A stretch of DNA of 54,906 nucleotides from an uncultured Eubacterium sp. (GTDB lineage Bacteria > Bacillota > Clostridia > Lachnospirales > Lachnospiraceae). The position numbers and the translations under genes were made by a program. The DNA lies in contig CAJTMV010000027.1 in the NCBI GenBank assembly GCA_910577225.1, forward strand, positions 1 to 54,906, written 5' to 3'. This document shows positions 41,368 to 54,026 of this stretch, one piece after another. Positions within the stretch are counted from its first letter, which is position 1. Each line of letters starts with the position of its first letter. Under the pieces are notes generated by a model. That model did not search any database and was not told the origin of the DNA. It saw only the letters and a program-made list of their open reading frames with translations.

Positions 41368-42030
41368 ATGCACAAAATCGGTATTTTATCAGACACTCAC
41401 AATCTGCTCCGTCCATCTGTGGCAGACATTCTGCGCACCTGTGACATCATTCTGCACGCAGGAGATCTGCATACCAGAAAAATATTTGACGAGCTGTCAG
41501 CGATCGCGCCCGTTTACGCTGTCCGCGGCAACGCAGATAAAGAATGGGCCGCGTTTCTGCCGCAGTCGCTTTCCATCGAACTTTTTGGGGTGCGCATATT
41601 CATGATACATGACAAAAAACAGATACGGGAAGACATGCACGACAAAGATCTGATTATCTGCGGCCACTCTCACAAATACGAACAGCGGACAACGAACAGA
41701 CAGATCTGGCTAAATCCCGGCAGCTGCGGTCACAGACGCTTTTCCCTGCCAGTCACCATGGCAGTGCTTACAGTACCGCAAACCGGTAAGTTTCAGATTG
41801 CACAAATGCATCCGGATACCGATCCTTCGGCATCCCAGACGCTGATTCCCAACAAAGATATGAAACAGATTGTACTCTGTGTCATGCAGCAGACAGATAA
41901 AGGAAAATCGGTCACAGAGATCGCCGGACATTGTAAGATTTCAGGCGAACTGGCAGAACAAATCTGCCGTCTGTATGTGACGCATCCGGGCGTAACTGCA
42001 GACGGCATTCTGGGTAAAATGGGGTTATAA
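41368..42030 (+). CDS. YfcE/MJ0936-type phosphodiesterase with an extra C-terminal domain
   Basis: The first about 145 residues are a calcineurin-like phosphodiesterase: IGILSDTHN, HAGDLH, VRGNADKEW, MIHDKK and CGHSHKYEQ followed by NPGSCGHRR. Relatives of this size are complete at about 160 residues. A further about 70 residues (MKQIVLCVMQQTDKGKSVTE, IAGHCKISGELAEQICRLY, HPGVTADGILGKMGL) look like a helical, possibly DNA- or protein-binding domain. AAGGA 7 nt before the ATG at 41368 favours this start over 41350. The substrate is unknown. Confidence 0.88.
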   Translation: MHKIGILSDTHNLLRPSVADILRTCDIILHAGDLHTRKIFDELSAIAPVYAVRGNADKEWAAFLPQSLSIELFGVRIFMIHDKKQIREDMHDKDLIICGHSHKYEQRTTNRQIWLNPGSCGHRRFSLPVTMAVLTVPQTGKFQIAQMHPDTDPSASQTLIPNKDMKQIVLCVMQQTDKGKSVTEIAGHCKISGELAEQICRLYVTHPGVTADGILGKMGL

Positions 42031-42058
42031 CGAAATTTTTCTGGATACGGACGCGGCG

Positions 42059-42275
42059 TTAACACCTTGCCAGTCCGTCCACACGCAGTACGACTCCGGA
42101 AATATAAGACGCCTTTTCCGATGCCAGGAATACGACTACATTTGCAATATCTTCCGGCTCTCCCATACGACGCAGCGGAATCTGGGCAATCATCGGTTCG
42201 ATCACTTCTTTTGGAACGCCTGCATCATATACGTATTCGTAATGCCAGGCGCTGCCGCATTGACACAAGCGCTGG
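42059..42275 (-). pseudogene. Remnant of a short-chain dehydrogenase (FabG-like)
   Basis: The last about 55 residues of a 3-oxoacyl-ACP-reductase-like SDR are recognisable: VPKEVIEPMIAQIPLRRMG, EPEDIANVVVFLASEKASY and ISGVVLRVDG. Just upstream, in another frame, is VNAAAPGITNTYMM, the SDR block that normally precedes it, so a frameshift separates them; everything before that is missing. It ends at a TAA at 42059. It lies directly behind the ptsI terminator with no start or ribosome site. Confidence 0.85.
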
Positions 42276-42316
42276 AAAAACATCCGGTCCGCAGCTCATT
42301 TTTCTGCGGCCGGATG
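42276..42316 (-). terminator. Terminator of ptsI
   Basis: Minus strand CATCCGG-CCGCAG pairs with CTGCGG-A-CCGGATG around an A-rich 9-nt loop, one bulge, and is followed by TTTTT (42276-42280). It is placed 23 bp after the ptsI stop. Confidence 0.85.
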
Positions 42317-42338
42317 CTTTCTATCTGTCAACGTATGG

Positions 42339-43973
42339 CTATGCTTCTGGTGTAACTCTCATTTCACGCACTGCCTTACGTACTTTTAATACCATCGAAG
42401 GAGCAACGGAAAGCTCATCCAGCCCCATCTTCATAAATTGTTCTGTCAGCTCCAGATCGGCGCCTAATTCTCCGCAGATTCCTGCCCATTTTCCATATTT
42501 ATGAGCGCTGTCCACAACCATTTTGATCATTCGCAGGACTGCCGGATGATGCGAATCATAGAAATCATCCAGCTTCGCATTCTGCCTGTCGATCGCCAGC
42601 GTATACTGTGTCAGGTCGTTCGTACCGATACTAAAGAAATCTACCAGCTCCGCCAGCTCTTCGCTGACCATAACCGCAGCCGGCGTCTCGATCATAATAC
42701 CCTGTTCCGGCATTTTATAAGGAATCCCTTTGGCTTCCAGCTCCTGACGCACTTCTTCTACAATTTCGTAAATCTTTTTCACTTCGTCTGCCGAAATAAT
42801 CATCGGATACATTACAGACAGATTGCCAAATACAGCCGCCCGCAGCAGCGCGCGTATCTGCGTCTTGAAAATATCCGTCTGCTTTAAACAGATACGGATC
42901 GCACGATACCCCATCGCAGGATTATCTTCTTTTCCAAGATTAAAATAATCGACCTGTTTATCTGCTCCGATATCGAGCGTACGGATAATTACCTTTTTGC
43001 CTGCCATTGTCTGCAGTACCTGACGATACGCCTGGAACTGCTCTTCTTCTGTCGGGAAATCGCTTCTTCCCAGATACAAAAATTCGCTCCGGAACAGACC
43101 GATACCTCCGGCGTCATTTTCCAGCACATAGCCGACATCGCCGACGCTTCCGATATTTGCATAAATGTTAACTTTTTGTCCGTCAAGCGTTACATTTTCT
43201 TTTCCCTTTAACGTCAGCAGCATATGGGCTTTTTCGCGTTCTTCCTGGATTCTGCCCTCAACGGCTGTACGTACCTCCGCATCCGGTTCAAAAATAACCT
43301 TACTTTCAAATCCGTCGACAACGGCTTCCATACCGGTATGTATCTCGTCCAGATTCATCGGAACGCCGATCAGCGCAGGAATATTCATCATACGTGCCAG
43401 AATAGCGGTATGTGAATTTGTGGAACCATGCACAGTTACAAAACCAAGTATTTTTTCCTTATCCATCTGCACGGTTTCACTCGGACTTAAATCGTCCGCG
43501 ACAATGATCGACGGCTCCATCGAGCTTAAGTCCGCGTCGCCTTCTCCAGCCAGATTGCGGACGAGACGTTCCGAGATATCTTTTACATCCGCAGAACGTG
43601 CTTTCATATAATCGTCGTCCATATTGGCAAACATCTCTGCAAAATTATCGCCGGTAATGGCAACGGCATATTCTGCGTTTACCATTTCTGTACGAATCAT
43701 ATTATATATCGAATCCAGATAATCGTCGTCTTCCAGCATCATCTGGTGTACTTCAAAAATTGCCGCGCTGGCTTCGCCTACCTCTTTTACCGCTTTATCA
43801 TACAAAGCCTGCAGCTGTGCCTTTGCCTGCTGCCCTGCAGCGTCTACCCTGTCAATTTCTGCCTGCGCGTCTTCTACTTTTGTACGCTTAATCTGGACAT
43901 CCTTATTTTTTAATACAAACACTTTACCGATTGTAATGCCTTTGTAAACTGACTTTCCTGAAAATTCAGTCAT
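42339..43973 (-). CDS. ptsI: Phosphoenolpyruvate-protein phosphotransferase, PTS enzyme I
   Basis: Transfers phosphate from PEP to HPr in the sugar phosphotransferase system. The 544-residue protein has the N-terminal domain with GSTNSHTAILARMMNIPA (phospho-acceptor His188), the PEP-binding TIM barrel with GIGLFRSEFLYLGR, GAMGYRAIR-like block and FSIGTNDLTQYTLAIDR, and the cysteine in GICGELGAD. Start at 43973 (MTEFSGKSVYKG). No HPr gene lies beside it. The promoter is at 44037-44065 and a terminator follows. Confidence 0.97.
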   Translation of the reverse strand: MTEFSGKSVYKGITIGKVFVLKNKDVQIKRTKVEDAQAEIDRVDAAGQQAKAQLQALYDKAVKEVGEASAAIFEVHQMMLEDDDYLDSIYNMIRTEMVNAEYAVAITGDNFAEMFANMDDDYMKARSADVKDISERLVRNLAGEGDADLSSMEPSIIVADDLSPSETVQMDKEKILGFVTVHGSTNSHTAILARMMNIPALIGVPMNLDEIHTGMEAVVDGFESKVIFEPDAEVRTAVEGRIQEEREKAHMLLTLKGKENVTLDGQKVNIYANIGSVGDVGYVLENDAGGIGLFRSEFLYLGRSDFPTEEEQFQAYRQVLQTMAGKKVIIRTLDIGADKQVDYFNLGKEDNPAMGYRAIRICLKQTDIFKTQIRALLRAAVFGNLSVMYPMIISADEVKKIYEIVEEVRQELEAKGIPYKMPEQGIMIETPAAVMVSEELAELVDFFSIGTNDLTQYTLAIDRQNAKLDDFYDSHHPAVLRMIKMVVDSAHKYGKWAGICGELGADLELTEQFMKMGLDELSVAPSMVLKVRKAVREMRVTPEA

Positions 43974-44036
43974 TTTTCTTTTTCTCCCTTCTTTCATAAT
44001 GGTTACTTTTTTCTCAAATGTCATCAGTGTATCTAT

Positions 44037-44065
44037 ATTTTACAACGATTTTACGGCAGTTGCAA
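44037..44065 (-). promoter_or_regulatory. Promoter for ptsI
   Basis: Minus strand TTGCAA (44060-44065), a 17-bp spacer and TAAAAT (44037-44042); the leader to the ptsI ATG is about 57 nt. Confidence 0.6.
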
Positions 44066-44132
44066 CCTATTTTCATTTTTTTGACCTAAATTTTTCATAA
44101 AAACGACCGATATTCGTCAATATGACGGAATC

Positions 44133-44678
44133 TTATCGTTCCATTTTTGTAAAATATTTCTGATACGCCCATTGTGCAAGACAGCCGGACGCAATTCCCG
44201 TAAACACGCCTGCCAGCACATCGCTTGGATAGTGCACGCCTACATACAGCCTTGACAACCCAATCAAAACCGCCAGCACAAGCGCCGCCAGTCCCGCTTT
44301 TTTCGGCAGTCTTTTATACAGCACATATGCCGAGGCAAAAGAACTCCCCGTATGCCCGGAAGGAAAGGAAAAATCGACCGGCCTTGCGACAAGCGGCAGA
44401 AGCGCCTGATATGCGTCAAACGGCCGCATCCGGGCAACCAGATTTTTCAGCAGCAGATTATTTATCAGTAACGAGGCAAACAGCGCCAGAAAACTGATAA
44501 ATCCTGCTTTGCGTGTCTTTTTGGAAACAAGCAGCAAAGCGGACAGCAAGATCCAGAAAATTCCCGCGTTGCCAAGACTCGTAATAAAAATAACGACCGG
44601 CGTCAGCCATGGCGTACGGATATGCTCCTGTATGTATAGTAAAATGCCGATATCTGTATTCGCTAATAATTCGATCAT
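44133..44678 (-). CDS. PAP2-superfamily membrane phosphatase
   Basis: A 181-residue membrane protein with five or six helices and the three PAP2 signature blocks: KNLVARMRPFD, PSGHTGSSFAS and GLSRLYVGVHYPSDVLAG. Such enzymes dephosphorylate phosphatidic acid, phosphatidylglycerophosphate or undecaprenyl pyrophosphate. Which substrate applies is undecided. GGGAG 8 nt before the ATG at 44678 fixes the start. It is upstream of ptsI on the same strand, but ptsI has its own promoter. Confidence 0.92.
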   Translation of the reverse strand: MIELLANTDIGILLYIQEHIRTPWLTPVVIFITSLGNAGIFWILLSALLLVSKKTRKAGFISFLALFASLLINNLLLKNLVARMRPFDAYQALLPLVARPVDFSFPSGHTGSSFASAYVLYKRLPKKAGLAALVLAVLIGLSRLYVGVHYPSDVLAGVFTGIASGCLAQWAYQKYFTKMER

Positions 44679-44789
44679 CTGATTCACTCCCTGAACTGTT
44701 TTATTATCTGAGTTTCGTTATCTGAGTTTCATTTATTATTATACTCTGCGGAAGACACGAAGTAAATATCCGAAACAAACATCCTGATA

Positions 44790-44817
44790 TTGCAAATTTT
44801 CCATATGCTGATATAAT
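44790..44817 (+). promoter_or_regulatory. Promoter of the PocR kinase cassette
   Basis: TTGCAA (44790-44795), a 16-bp spacer and TATAAT (44812-44817), then AGGAGG and the ATG at 44851. The only evident promoter for the three-gene signalling cassette. Confidence 0.7.
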
Positions 44818-44850
44818 AGAAGTACTAAACGCAATTCCAGGAGGTTTACC

Positions 44851-45699
44851 ATGAGATACAAAGTATTATTAGTCGGCAACAATAAAGCAACTATTGAAGA
44901 TATGTTCCTCCATGCAAACAACATTTTGGAATGCCAGAGCACTTCCAGTCGTTTTGACGATATTGTGTGTCATCTGAAATATTTTCAGCCGCACGTACTC
45001 GTCTACTGCATGCATAATGAAACCCGCGAAATAATGTCGCAGCTGGTTACGATCAAACATACAAAGCTGGAACGAAAAACGCCGTTTTTCCTTGTCGCAA
45101 CACAGGAAGACAGTGACGAGATGCGCAGATTGTCCGCAGATTTTGCTGATGTCAGTCTGATAAAGCCAATCACCGCACTGCAGATTGCGGATAAGATTAC
45201 CGAATACATAAAACGCAATCTTTCTATCCGGGAGGAAGAGCCAAAGCCTGCAGAACCAGTGCTGTCTGCAGAACATCAAAAGACGCAGGAGCTGCTCGAC
45301 GATATCGATTCTCTGTTTGGAGCCGCGCCTGCAGCCAGCCGCAAGCATATTCTTGTCGTCGACGACGATTTCCGTATGTTAAAGCTGATCAAACGTTACC
45401 TGGACGATACTTACGATATTGCAACCGCGATTAACGGAAAAGTCGCGCTCAAATTTTTAGAAACAAAGATGACGAATCTGATCCTGCTGGATTATGAAAT
45501 GCCGGGAGAAAACGGCCCCGCCATATTAGAAAAGCTGCGTGCCAATCCTTCTACCAGCTCGATACCCGTTATCTTTTTAACAGGCATTAACGACCGTAAA
45601 AAAATCCAGCAGGTACTCGCTTTAAAACCGCAGGGATACCTGTTAAAGCCTATCGATCATGATAAATTAGTAGAAGCCATTGAAAACACTCTCAGTTAA
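44851..45699 (+). CDS. Double-receiver-domain response regulator without output domain
   Basis: A 282-residue protein. Residues 1-125 fold like a receiver but the acidic residues are poorly kept (YKVLLVGNNKATIEDMF, no clear phospho-Asp), so this is probably a pseudo-receiver. A linker (about 125-165) leads to a complete receiver (about 167-282) with ILVVDDD, phospho-acceptor Asp214 (LLDYEMPG), TG and KPIDHDK. There is no DNA-binding or enzyme domain, so it should act as a phosphotransfer partner or protein adaptor. It begins the cassette with two hybrid kinases, 26 bp ahead of the first. Confidence 0.88.
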   Translation: MRYKVLLVGNNKATIEDMFLHANNILECQSTSSRFDDIVCHLKYFQPHVLVYCMHNETREIMSQLVTIKHTKLERKTPFFLVATQEDSDEMRRLSADFADVSLIKPITALQIADKITEYIKRNLSIREEEPKPAEPVLSAEHQKTQELLDDIDSLFGAAPAASRKHILVVDDDFRMLKLIKRYLDDTYDIATAINGKVALKFLETKMTNLILLDYEMPGENGPAILEKLRANPSTSSIPVIFLTGINDRKKIQQVLALKPQGYLLKPIDHDKLVEAIENTLS

Positions 45700-45725
45700 T
45701 CAGACGCTAAAGGAAGGTTCGTTTT

Positions 45726-48414
45726 ATGGAAGATACTTTGTTGTTAACTGACCTGATAGATATTTCCATCCTGCAGGAAATGCAGAATTCATTTTCAAAA
45801 ATGACCGGTATTGCCGCTTATATTACAGATGTAGATGGAAATCATGTAACCGGATGCTCCTGTCAGTCAGATTTTTGTTCCAAATATACACGCGCGTCCG
45901 TAATCGGAGCAAAACGATGTAAAACCAGCGATATCAGCAATGCAAAACAAGCCTTTCATCAGGGCCGTACGATTTCCTACCACTGTCATGCCGGTCTGCG
46001 CAATTTTGCCACGCCGATTCTCGTAGGCGACCAGCTGATCGGCTGCTTTTTCGGCGGACAGTTCCTGGATACCGCATTTGATGACGCCAGAATCCGTCAT
46101 ATGGCAAACGAGCTTGGCATCGACCAGGAAGAATATCTGCGCGCATATCATTGTCTGCCGTACTTCCCTCGGGAGGAGCTCAATCGTGCCTCTTTGTTTT
46201 TACATACGATTACAAACGCATTATCCAGTATTGCCTATCACAATTATGTAATACTTCAGGAAAATGCCAAAATTAAACGAATTACAAATCTGAAATCCGA
46301 TTTTCTCGCAAATATGAGCCACGAAATCCGTACGCCGATGAACGCCATTATCGGTATGGCCGAAATGGCTCTGCGGGAAGAGCTGACGATGACTGCGCGC
46401 GACTATGTCAGCCAGATCAAAAGTTCCGGCAAAAATCTGCTGATGATTATTAATGATATTTTGGACTTTTCCAAAATAGAGTCCGGTAAGATGGACATTA
46501 CGATGGGCGAATACGAACCGATGTCCATGGTCAACGATGTGGCGAATATTATTATGTCCCATATTGGCAAAAAGCACGTGGAACTGATTCTCGATATCTC
46601 TCCGGACATCCCCTATGAATTGCTTGGGGACAGTCTGCGCATCAAGCAGATTTTTGTAAATCTTTCAAATAACGCCGTAAAATTTACGAAAAACGGCTAC
46701 ATTACTTTAACGATCGAACCGCTCGTAAAAAATGACGATGAGGTTATTCTCCGAGCGACGATACAGGATACCGGGATCGGTATAAAAAAAGCCGATTTGG
46801 AAAAGCTGTTCCAGTCCTTCCAGCAGTTAGACAGCAAACGCAACCGCAACCTGGAAGGCACCGGCCTCGGACTTGCCATCAGTCAGCAGCTGCTGCATCT
46901 GATGATGGGTACCATCAGCGTGGAAAGCGAATACGGCAAAGGATCCCGCTTCTCTTTTCAGCTGCCGCAGCGCATTACAAGCTCCCGGCCATGTATCTCG
47001 ATCAAACATCCGCCGAAAGCTGCTGCAGGTCTGATTTCAGATCCGCTGATACACGCGCAGCTTGAGAAAGATATCCGGCGGCTGCACATCGATTATTATG
47101 CACTGTCATGTGAAGATGACCTGAGCCGTCTGGAACAGACTCCGGCAGAGTTTCTTTTTATTGATAAAACCTATTATACGGATACGGCAGAATCGTTTAT
47201 TCAAAATCATCCTGACCTTACGGGAGTACTGCTTCTGGATTTTTATGACACCGGTTTCTGTCATTTTTTTCCGAATCTGCTGGTTTTGAAAAAACCTGTA
47301 TATTCGCTGAATCTCGCGATGATATTTAATCATGAGAACGTCGATCGCAATTACAACAACGTAATGGACGAGGATTACGAATTTATCGCGCCTGAAGCCC
47401 AGATACTGATTGTAGACGACAATACCGTAAACCTGACCGTCGCGGACGGACTGCTGAAACCGCTGCAGCTGCAGATCGACACCGCGCAAAGCGGAAAGGA
47501 AGCGATCAAAAAAATTTCCATCAAGCATTATGACCTGATTTTTATGGATCATCAGATGCCTGATCTGAACGGAATTGAAACGACGCATATTATCCGCCGT
47601 TTTCATGAAGAATATGCGACGGTTCCAATTATCGCATTTACAGCCAACGCTTCTACAAAAATGGAAATGATGTTTTTAAACGAAGGCTTAAACGACTGCG
47701 TCGGCAAACCGTTTGAGCTGCGTATGCTGATATCCAAGCTCAAACGCTGGCTGCCAAAAGACAAAATTCAAAAAATAAGCGACGACTTTGAATTTCCATG
47801 CGAACCGCAGCCGCAGAAATGCTCTGTGTGCATCGAAGGACTCGATACGCAGGCCGCTTTAAAGCTGCTTGGCAGTGAAAAGCTGTTATGGGCCGTACTC
47901 AAAGATTATTATCAGGTCATCCGTAAAAAAGCAGAACGCATTAAACAGCTGGAACAAAAAGAAGATCTGAAAAACTACACGATCGAAGTCCATGCGTTAA
48001 AAAGCGCTTCCAGACAGATCGGCGCAACCGAATTATCTGCTCTGGCTGCCGACATGGAAAAAGCCGGAAACGCGGGAAATACCCAGCTGATTCATCAATA
48101 CACCGGCTCGATGTTAGAACAGTATTTGCATTATGACCACATTTTAGCGCCATATTTTATGGAACAAAAACAAGAGTCCGACAATGGAATCGCCATTTCA
48201 GCCGAAATATTGCGGCAGTCCTTTTCTGCTCTGCGCAATGCGATCGAAGAGCTGGACATGGATCAGATGGAATCCGTCATACAGGAAATGGCGCCTTATC
48301 ACTATGAAAACTGGCAGATGGATCTCTATATACAGCTGAAAAACGCTGTCGAAGAATTAGACGTCGACTCCTGTGAATCCATTCTTGCCGATTGGGAAAA
48401 TAAAGAGGCCGAAC

Positions 48415-48431
<17 letters not shown>
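45726..48431 (+). CDS. PocR-domain hybrid sensor kinase with REC and Hpt domains (first copy)
   Basis: A 901-residue cytoplasmic kinase (no membrane helix). Domains: PocR ligand-binding (about 5-175) with the cysteine set C44, C46, C51, C65, C87 (CSCQSDFC, YHCHAGL); HisKA with MSHEIRTPMNAIIG (His199); HATPase (about 305-420) with NLSNNAVKFT, DTGIG and GTGLGLA; a degenerate receiver-like stretch (430-550); a receiver with ILIVDDN and Asp608 (FMDHQMPD); and Hpt with His756 (EVHALKSASRQIG). PocR domains are known or predicted to bind small hydrocarbon-type ligands. This is a full phosphorelay in one chain; its output may be the double-receiver protein. Confidence 0.93.
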
Positions 48432-51096
<2,665 letters not shown>

Positions 51097-51122
51097 CTAT
51101 CAGATAACAAAAACTGTTTTTC

Positions 51123-51162
51123 AAACGCTGCACCTGGCCGGGACCGGCTGGATGCAGCGTTT
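51123..51162. terminator. Bidirectional terminator between the kinases and metH
   Basis: AAACGCTGCA (51123-51132) and TGCAGCGTTT (51153-51162) enclose a second small hairpin GCCGG-GA-CCGGC, with T-rich ends on both strands. It lies between the convergent second kinase and the methionine synthase gene. Confidence 0.8.
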
Positions 51163-51247
51163 TCAGATATCATCATCGACGGGCTTGCCGTCGTGTTCTG
51201 CCAGAATGCTGCGTGTTCAGACACAATTATCCACGCAGCTGCCGGTT

Positions 51248-53752
51248 TTATTCTGCCAGCAGCTGCTTTACAAGTTTTACGCAGTCCGCCGCATCTTTGG
51301 AATACCCGTCTGCTCCGATCTCCTGTGCGAAATCAGACGTTATTGCGGCGCCTCCGATCATAATTTTCCCTGTATATTTTTTTTCTTTCGCAAGCTGTAC
51401 CACATCCTGCATACGCATCATCGTCGTCGTCATCAGCGCGGACAGTCCGATAATTGCGGCACGTTCTTCTATCGCCGCAGATACGATTGTTTCAGCCGGA
51501 ATGTCTTTCCCAAGATCGATCACCCGGTATCCGTAATTACGCAGCATCAGTACTACCAGATTTTTGCCGATATCGTGAATATCTCCTTCCACGGTTGCCA
51601 CGACGATCGTCGCTGCCTCGTCTTCACTGCCGCTGCGCTGTATTTTTGGTTCCAAATACCCGATCGCCGTTTTCATGGCATTTGCACTGGCAATCAGCTG
51701 CGGAAGAAAATACTTTTGCGCATTGAACAGTTCTCCGACTTCATTAATCGCCGGAATCAGATACTGATCGATGATCTGCTCCGGCCTGTGGCCATGCGAT
51801 AGTTCTTCTTCTGCATACGAGACAATGCTGTTTTTCTCTCCATGCAGCACGGCACGATATACCGCGTTGGCACGAATGGTTTCCTTTACGTCAGATGCAG
51901 ATTCGGACCGGGACAAATTTCCGCTATCTGCCTGCGCTGTCTTTGTCTGATTTTCCGCGCCGTTTTCAGGCAGACGCTTTGCCTGTTCCTGTTTTTCCCT
52001 CTCCGTCTTTTGCTGATAAGACTGTATCCGGTTAATATACGCCAGATCTCCGCCTTCCTTGTTCATCAAAAGGTCTGCGGCTGCCGCCGCATTCATCAGC
52101 AGATCCTGCGACGGATTGGCAATGGCCATCGAAAGACCGTTTGCAATGGCCATCGATAAAAACGCCGTATTCACAAACAGCCGTTCCGGCAGACCAAACG
52201 AAATATTGGATAAGCCGCATATCGTTGCCAGTCCAAGCTCCCTGCTGCAGTAGCGAATCGTATCGAAGCATTCCAGCGCCGCCTTTGGATTGGCGCCAAC
52301 CGTCGCAACCAGTCCGTCCACTACAATATCTTCCTTAACAAATCCCAGAGAATACGCTCTTTCCAAAATCGTATGCACAATCTTACGTTTCTCTTCTTCT
52401 GTCTTCGGAAGTCCCTGATCCGATAACGGAAGTAAAATAAACATGGCTCCATACCGCCTTGCAATTGGCAGCAGCCGTTCAAACTTGTCTTTTTCCAGCG
52501 AAATGGAATTAATCAGTGCACGGCCCGGATAAATACGCAGCGCAGCCTCTATGACTTCGATATAGCTGGAATCGATACAAAGCGGACAATCCACAGCTGT
52601 CGTCACTTCATATACCGCTTCTATCATCATCTTCTTTTCATCGATGCCGTTCATCCCCATATTGATATCCAGTATGGCAGCGCCGTTTTCTTCCTGCTCT
52701 CTGGCCATGGTACGTACCAGCTCCAGATTTCCTTCCCGCAGCTGGGCCTGCAGCTTTTTCTTACCGGTTGGATTTATACGCTCTCCCACTACCTGGAAAC
52801 TGCCGTTTGGAATAATCTCTGTCACTTTCCGCTCAGAAGTCAGTACACGTCTTCGCTCTGTGCGAATCTCACGGCATTTGAAGTCTTTCACCGCTTCTGC
52901 CAGCGCCTGAATATGCGCCGGTGTCGTCCCGCAGCAGCCGCCTACGATAGCAGCTCCGGCTTCGACCAGCTTTCTGCCAGCTTCTGCAAATTCCTGCGGA
53001 CTTGTCTTGTAGACCGTTTTGCCGTCCTCCAGCTGCGGCAGTCCGGCATTGGGCTTGGCCAGAATCGGAACGTTTGCATACGCATACATCTCTTCTACAA
53101 TTTCAACCATTTCCAAAGGCCCCGTCGAGCAGTTCAGTCCTACGGCATCGACGCCAATCCCCTGGAGTACGATAACGGCCGTCTGCGGATTCGTCCCAAA
53201 CAATGTACGGCCGTCCGCTTCAAATGTCAGACTCGCCATAATCGGAAGCGGACATACCTCCTGAATGGCAAAGACCGCCGCTCTCGTTTCCTGCAGACTC
53301 ATCATCGTCTCTATGACAAACAAATCCACGCCTGCCTCATACAATACGCCTGCCTGTTCCTTATAAATCTGTACGAGCTGTTCAAATTGCAGATCGCCCT
53401 GCGGATAGAGCTGTTGTCCCGTCATCGTAAGATCGCCGGCTACATACGCCGCACCGTCCGCCGCTTCTTTTGCAAGGCGGACGAGACGGGTATTCATCTG
53501 TTCCAGCTGATCCTGCAGTCCGTATTCTGCCAGCTTGATACGATTTGCCGTAAAGGTCGGCGCATAAATAATCCGAGCGCCAGCCTGCACATAACTGCGT
53601 GAAAGGTCACGCATCACATCCGGATGATCCAGTATCCACTGCTCCGGGCAGACATTCCCTGGCATTCCGGCTTTTTGCAGATTGGTTCCGGTCGCTCCGT
53701 CCAGAATCACTGCGCCATGATTGATCAGATTTCGAAATTCCTGTTTTGTCAT
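51248..53752 (-). CDS. metH: Cobalamin-dependent methionine synthase lacking the reactivation domain
   Basis: Transfers the methyl group of methyltetrahydrofolate to homocysteine. The 834-residue protein has the homocysteine domain (ILDGATGTNLQKAGM, zinc cysteines in NCSTGP and GGCCGTTP), the pterin domain (VGERINPTGKKKL, DINMGMNG), a hydrophilic linker rich in K, E and Q (about 585-635), the cap helices and the B12 domain (GDIHDIGKNLV with the cobalt-ligating His). The AdoMet reactivation domain of E. coli MetH (about 1,227 residues) is absent, as in other Clostridia, so a separate activator is expected. The ATG at 53752 follows GGGAG. Confidence 0.94.
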   Translation of the reverse strand: MTKQEFRNLINHGAVILDGATGTNLQKAGMPGNVCPEQWILDHPDVMRDLSRSYVQAGARIIYAPTFTANRIKLAEYGLQDQLEQMNTRLVRLAKEAADGAAYVAGDLTMTGQQLYPQGDLQFEQLVQIYKEQAGVLYEAGVDLFVIETMMSLQETRAAVFAIQEVCPLPIMASLTFEADGRTLFGTNPQTAVIVLQGIGVDAVGLNCSTGPLEMVEIVEEMYAYANVPILAKPNAGLPQLEDGKTVYKTSPQEFAEAGRKLVEAGAAIVGGCCGTTPAHIQALAEAVKDFKCREIRTERRRVLTSERKVTEIIPNGSFQVVGERINPTGKKKLQAQLREGNLELVRTMAREQEENGAAILDINMGMNGIDEKKMMIEAVYEVTTAVDCPLCIDSSYIEVIEAALRIYPGRALINSISLEKDKFERLLPIARRYGAMFILLPLSDQGLPKTEEEKRKIVHTILERAYSLGFVKEDIVVDGLVATVGANPKAALECFDTIRYCSRELGLATICGLSNISFGLPERLFVNTAFLSMAIANGLSMAIANPSQDLLMNAAAAADLLMNKEGGDLAYINRIQSYQQKTEREKQEQAKRLPENGAENQTKTAQADSGNLSRSESASDVKETIRANAVYRAVLHGEKNSIVSYAEEELSHGHRPEQIIDQYLIPAINEVGELFNAQKYFLPQLIASANAMKTAIGYLEPKIQRSGSEDEAATIVVATVEGDIHDIGKNLVVLMLRNYGYRVIDLGKDIPAETIVSAAIEERAAIIGLSALMTTTMMRMQDVVQLAKEKKYTGKIMIGGAAITSDFAQEIGADGYSKDAADCVKLVKQLLAE

Positions 53753-53897
53753 ATTTTATATCTCCCGTCCGTCCTGTGTTTATACGTTTCCTGTTTCGAA
53801 TTTTTTCCTTATTTATTTGTGCCTGCTAACTGTTACTTTCCATATTATTTTTAATTTCTGCCTGCTTTTCTATTTTTTCTATTTACTTCTGGTCTTT

Positions 53898-53988
53898 GCT
53901 GACGCTTTTATTCTTCTTTGCCGCTTATTTCCAGTCTTCTTTACTACTTGCTTCTATTTTTCTTTACTGCCTGCTTCTATTTTTCTTT
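53898..53988 (-). repeat. Purine-rich 23-bp degenerate tandem repeats upstream of metH
   Basis: Minus strand units at 53966-53988, 53943-53965, 53920-53942 and 53898-53919 each begin AAAGAA and keep A/G-rich bodies (AAAGAAAAATAGAAGC and variants). The first two differ at only three positions. They fill most of the 274-bp gap between metH and pseF; a further degenerate unit may extend to about 53875. No SAM, cobalamin or other riboswitch is recognisable here. Confidence 0.7.
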
Positions 53989-54026
53989 GCCTCTTGTTTC
54001 TTTCGTTTTTTCGTACTCTTAATATT

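Noticed and set aside
51152..51802. 216-residue plus-strand open frame
   Set aside because: It is antisense to metH, biased in composition and without a plausible start.
52913..53602. 229-residue plus-strand open frame
   Set aside because: Antisense to metH coding sequence; no ribosome site and no protein family features.
53753..54026. SAM or cobalamin riboswitch for metH
   Set aside because: The gap is mostly purine-rich repeats, and no conserved riboswitch core is visible.
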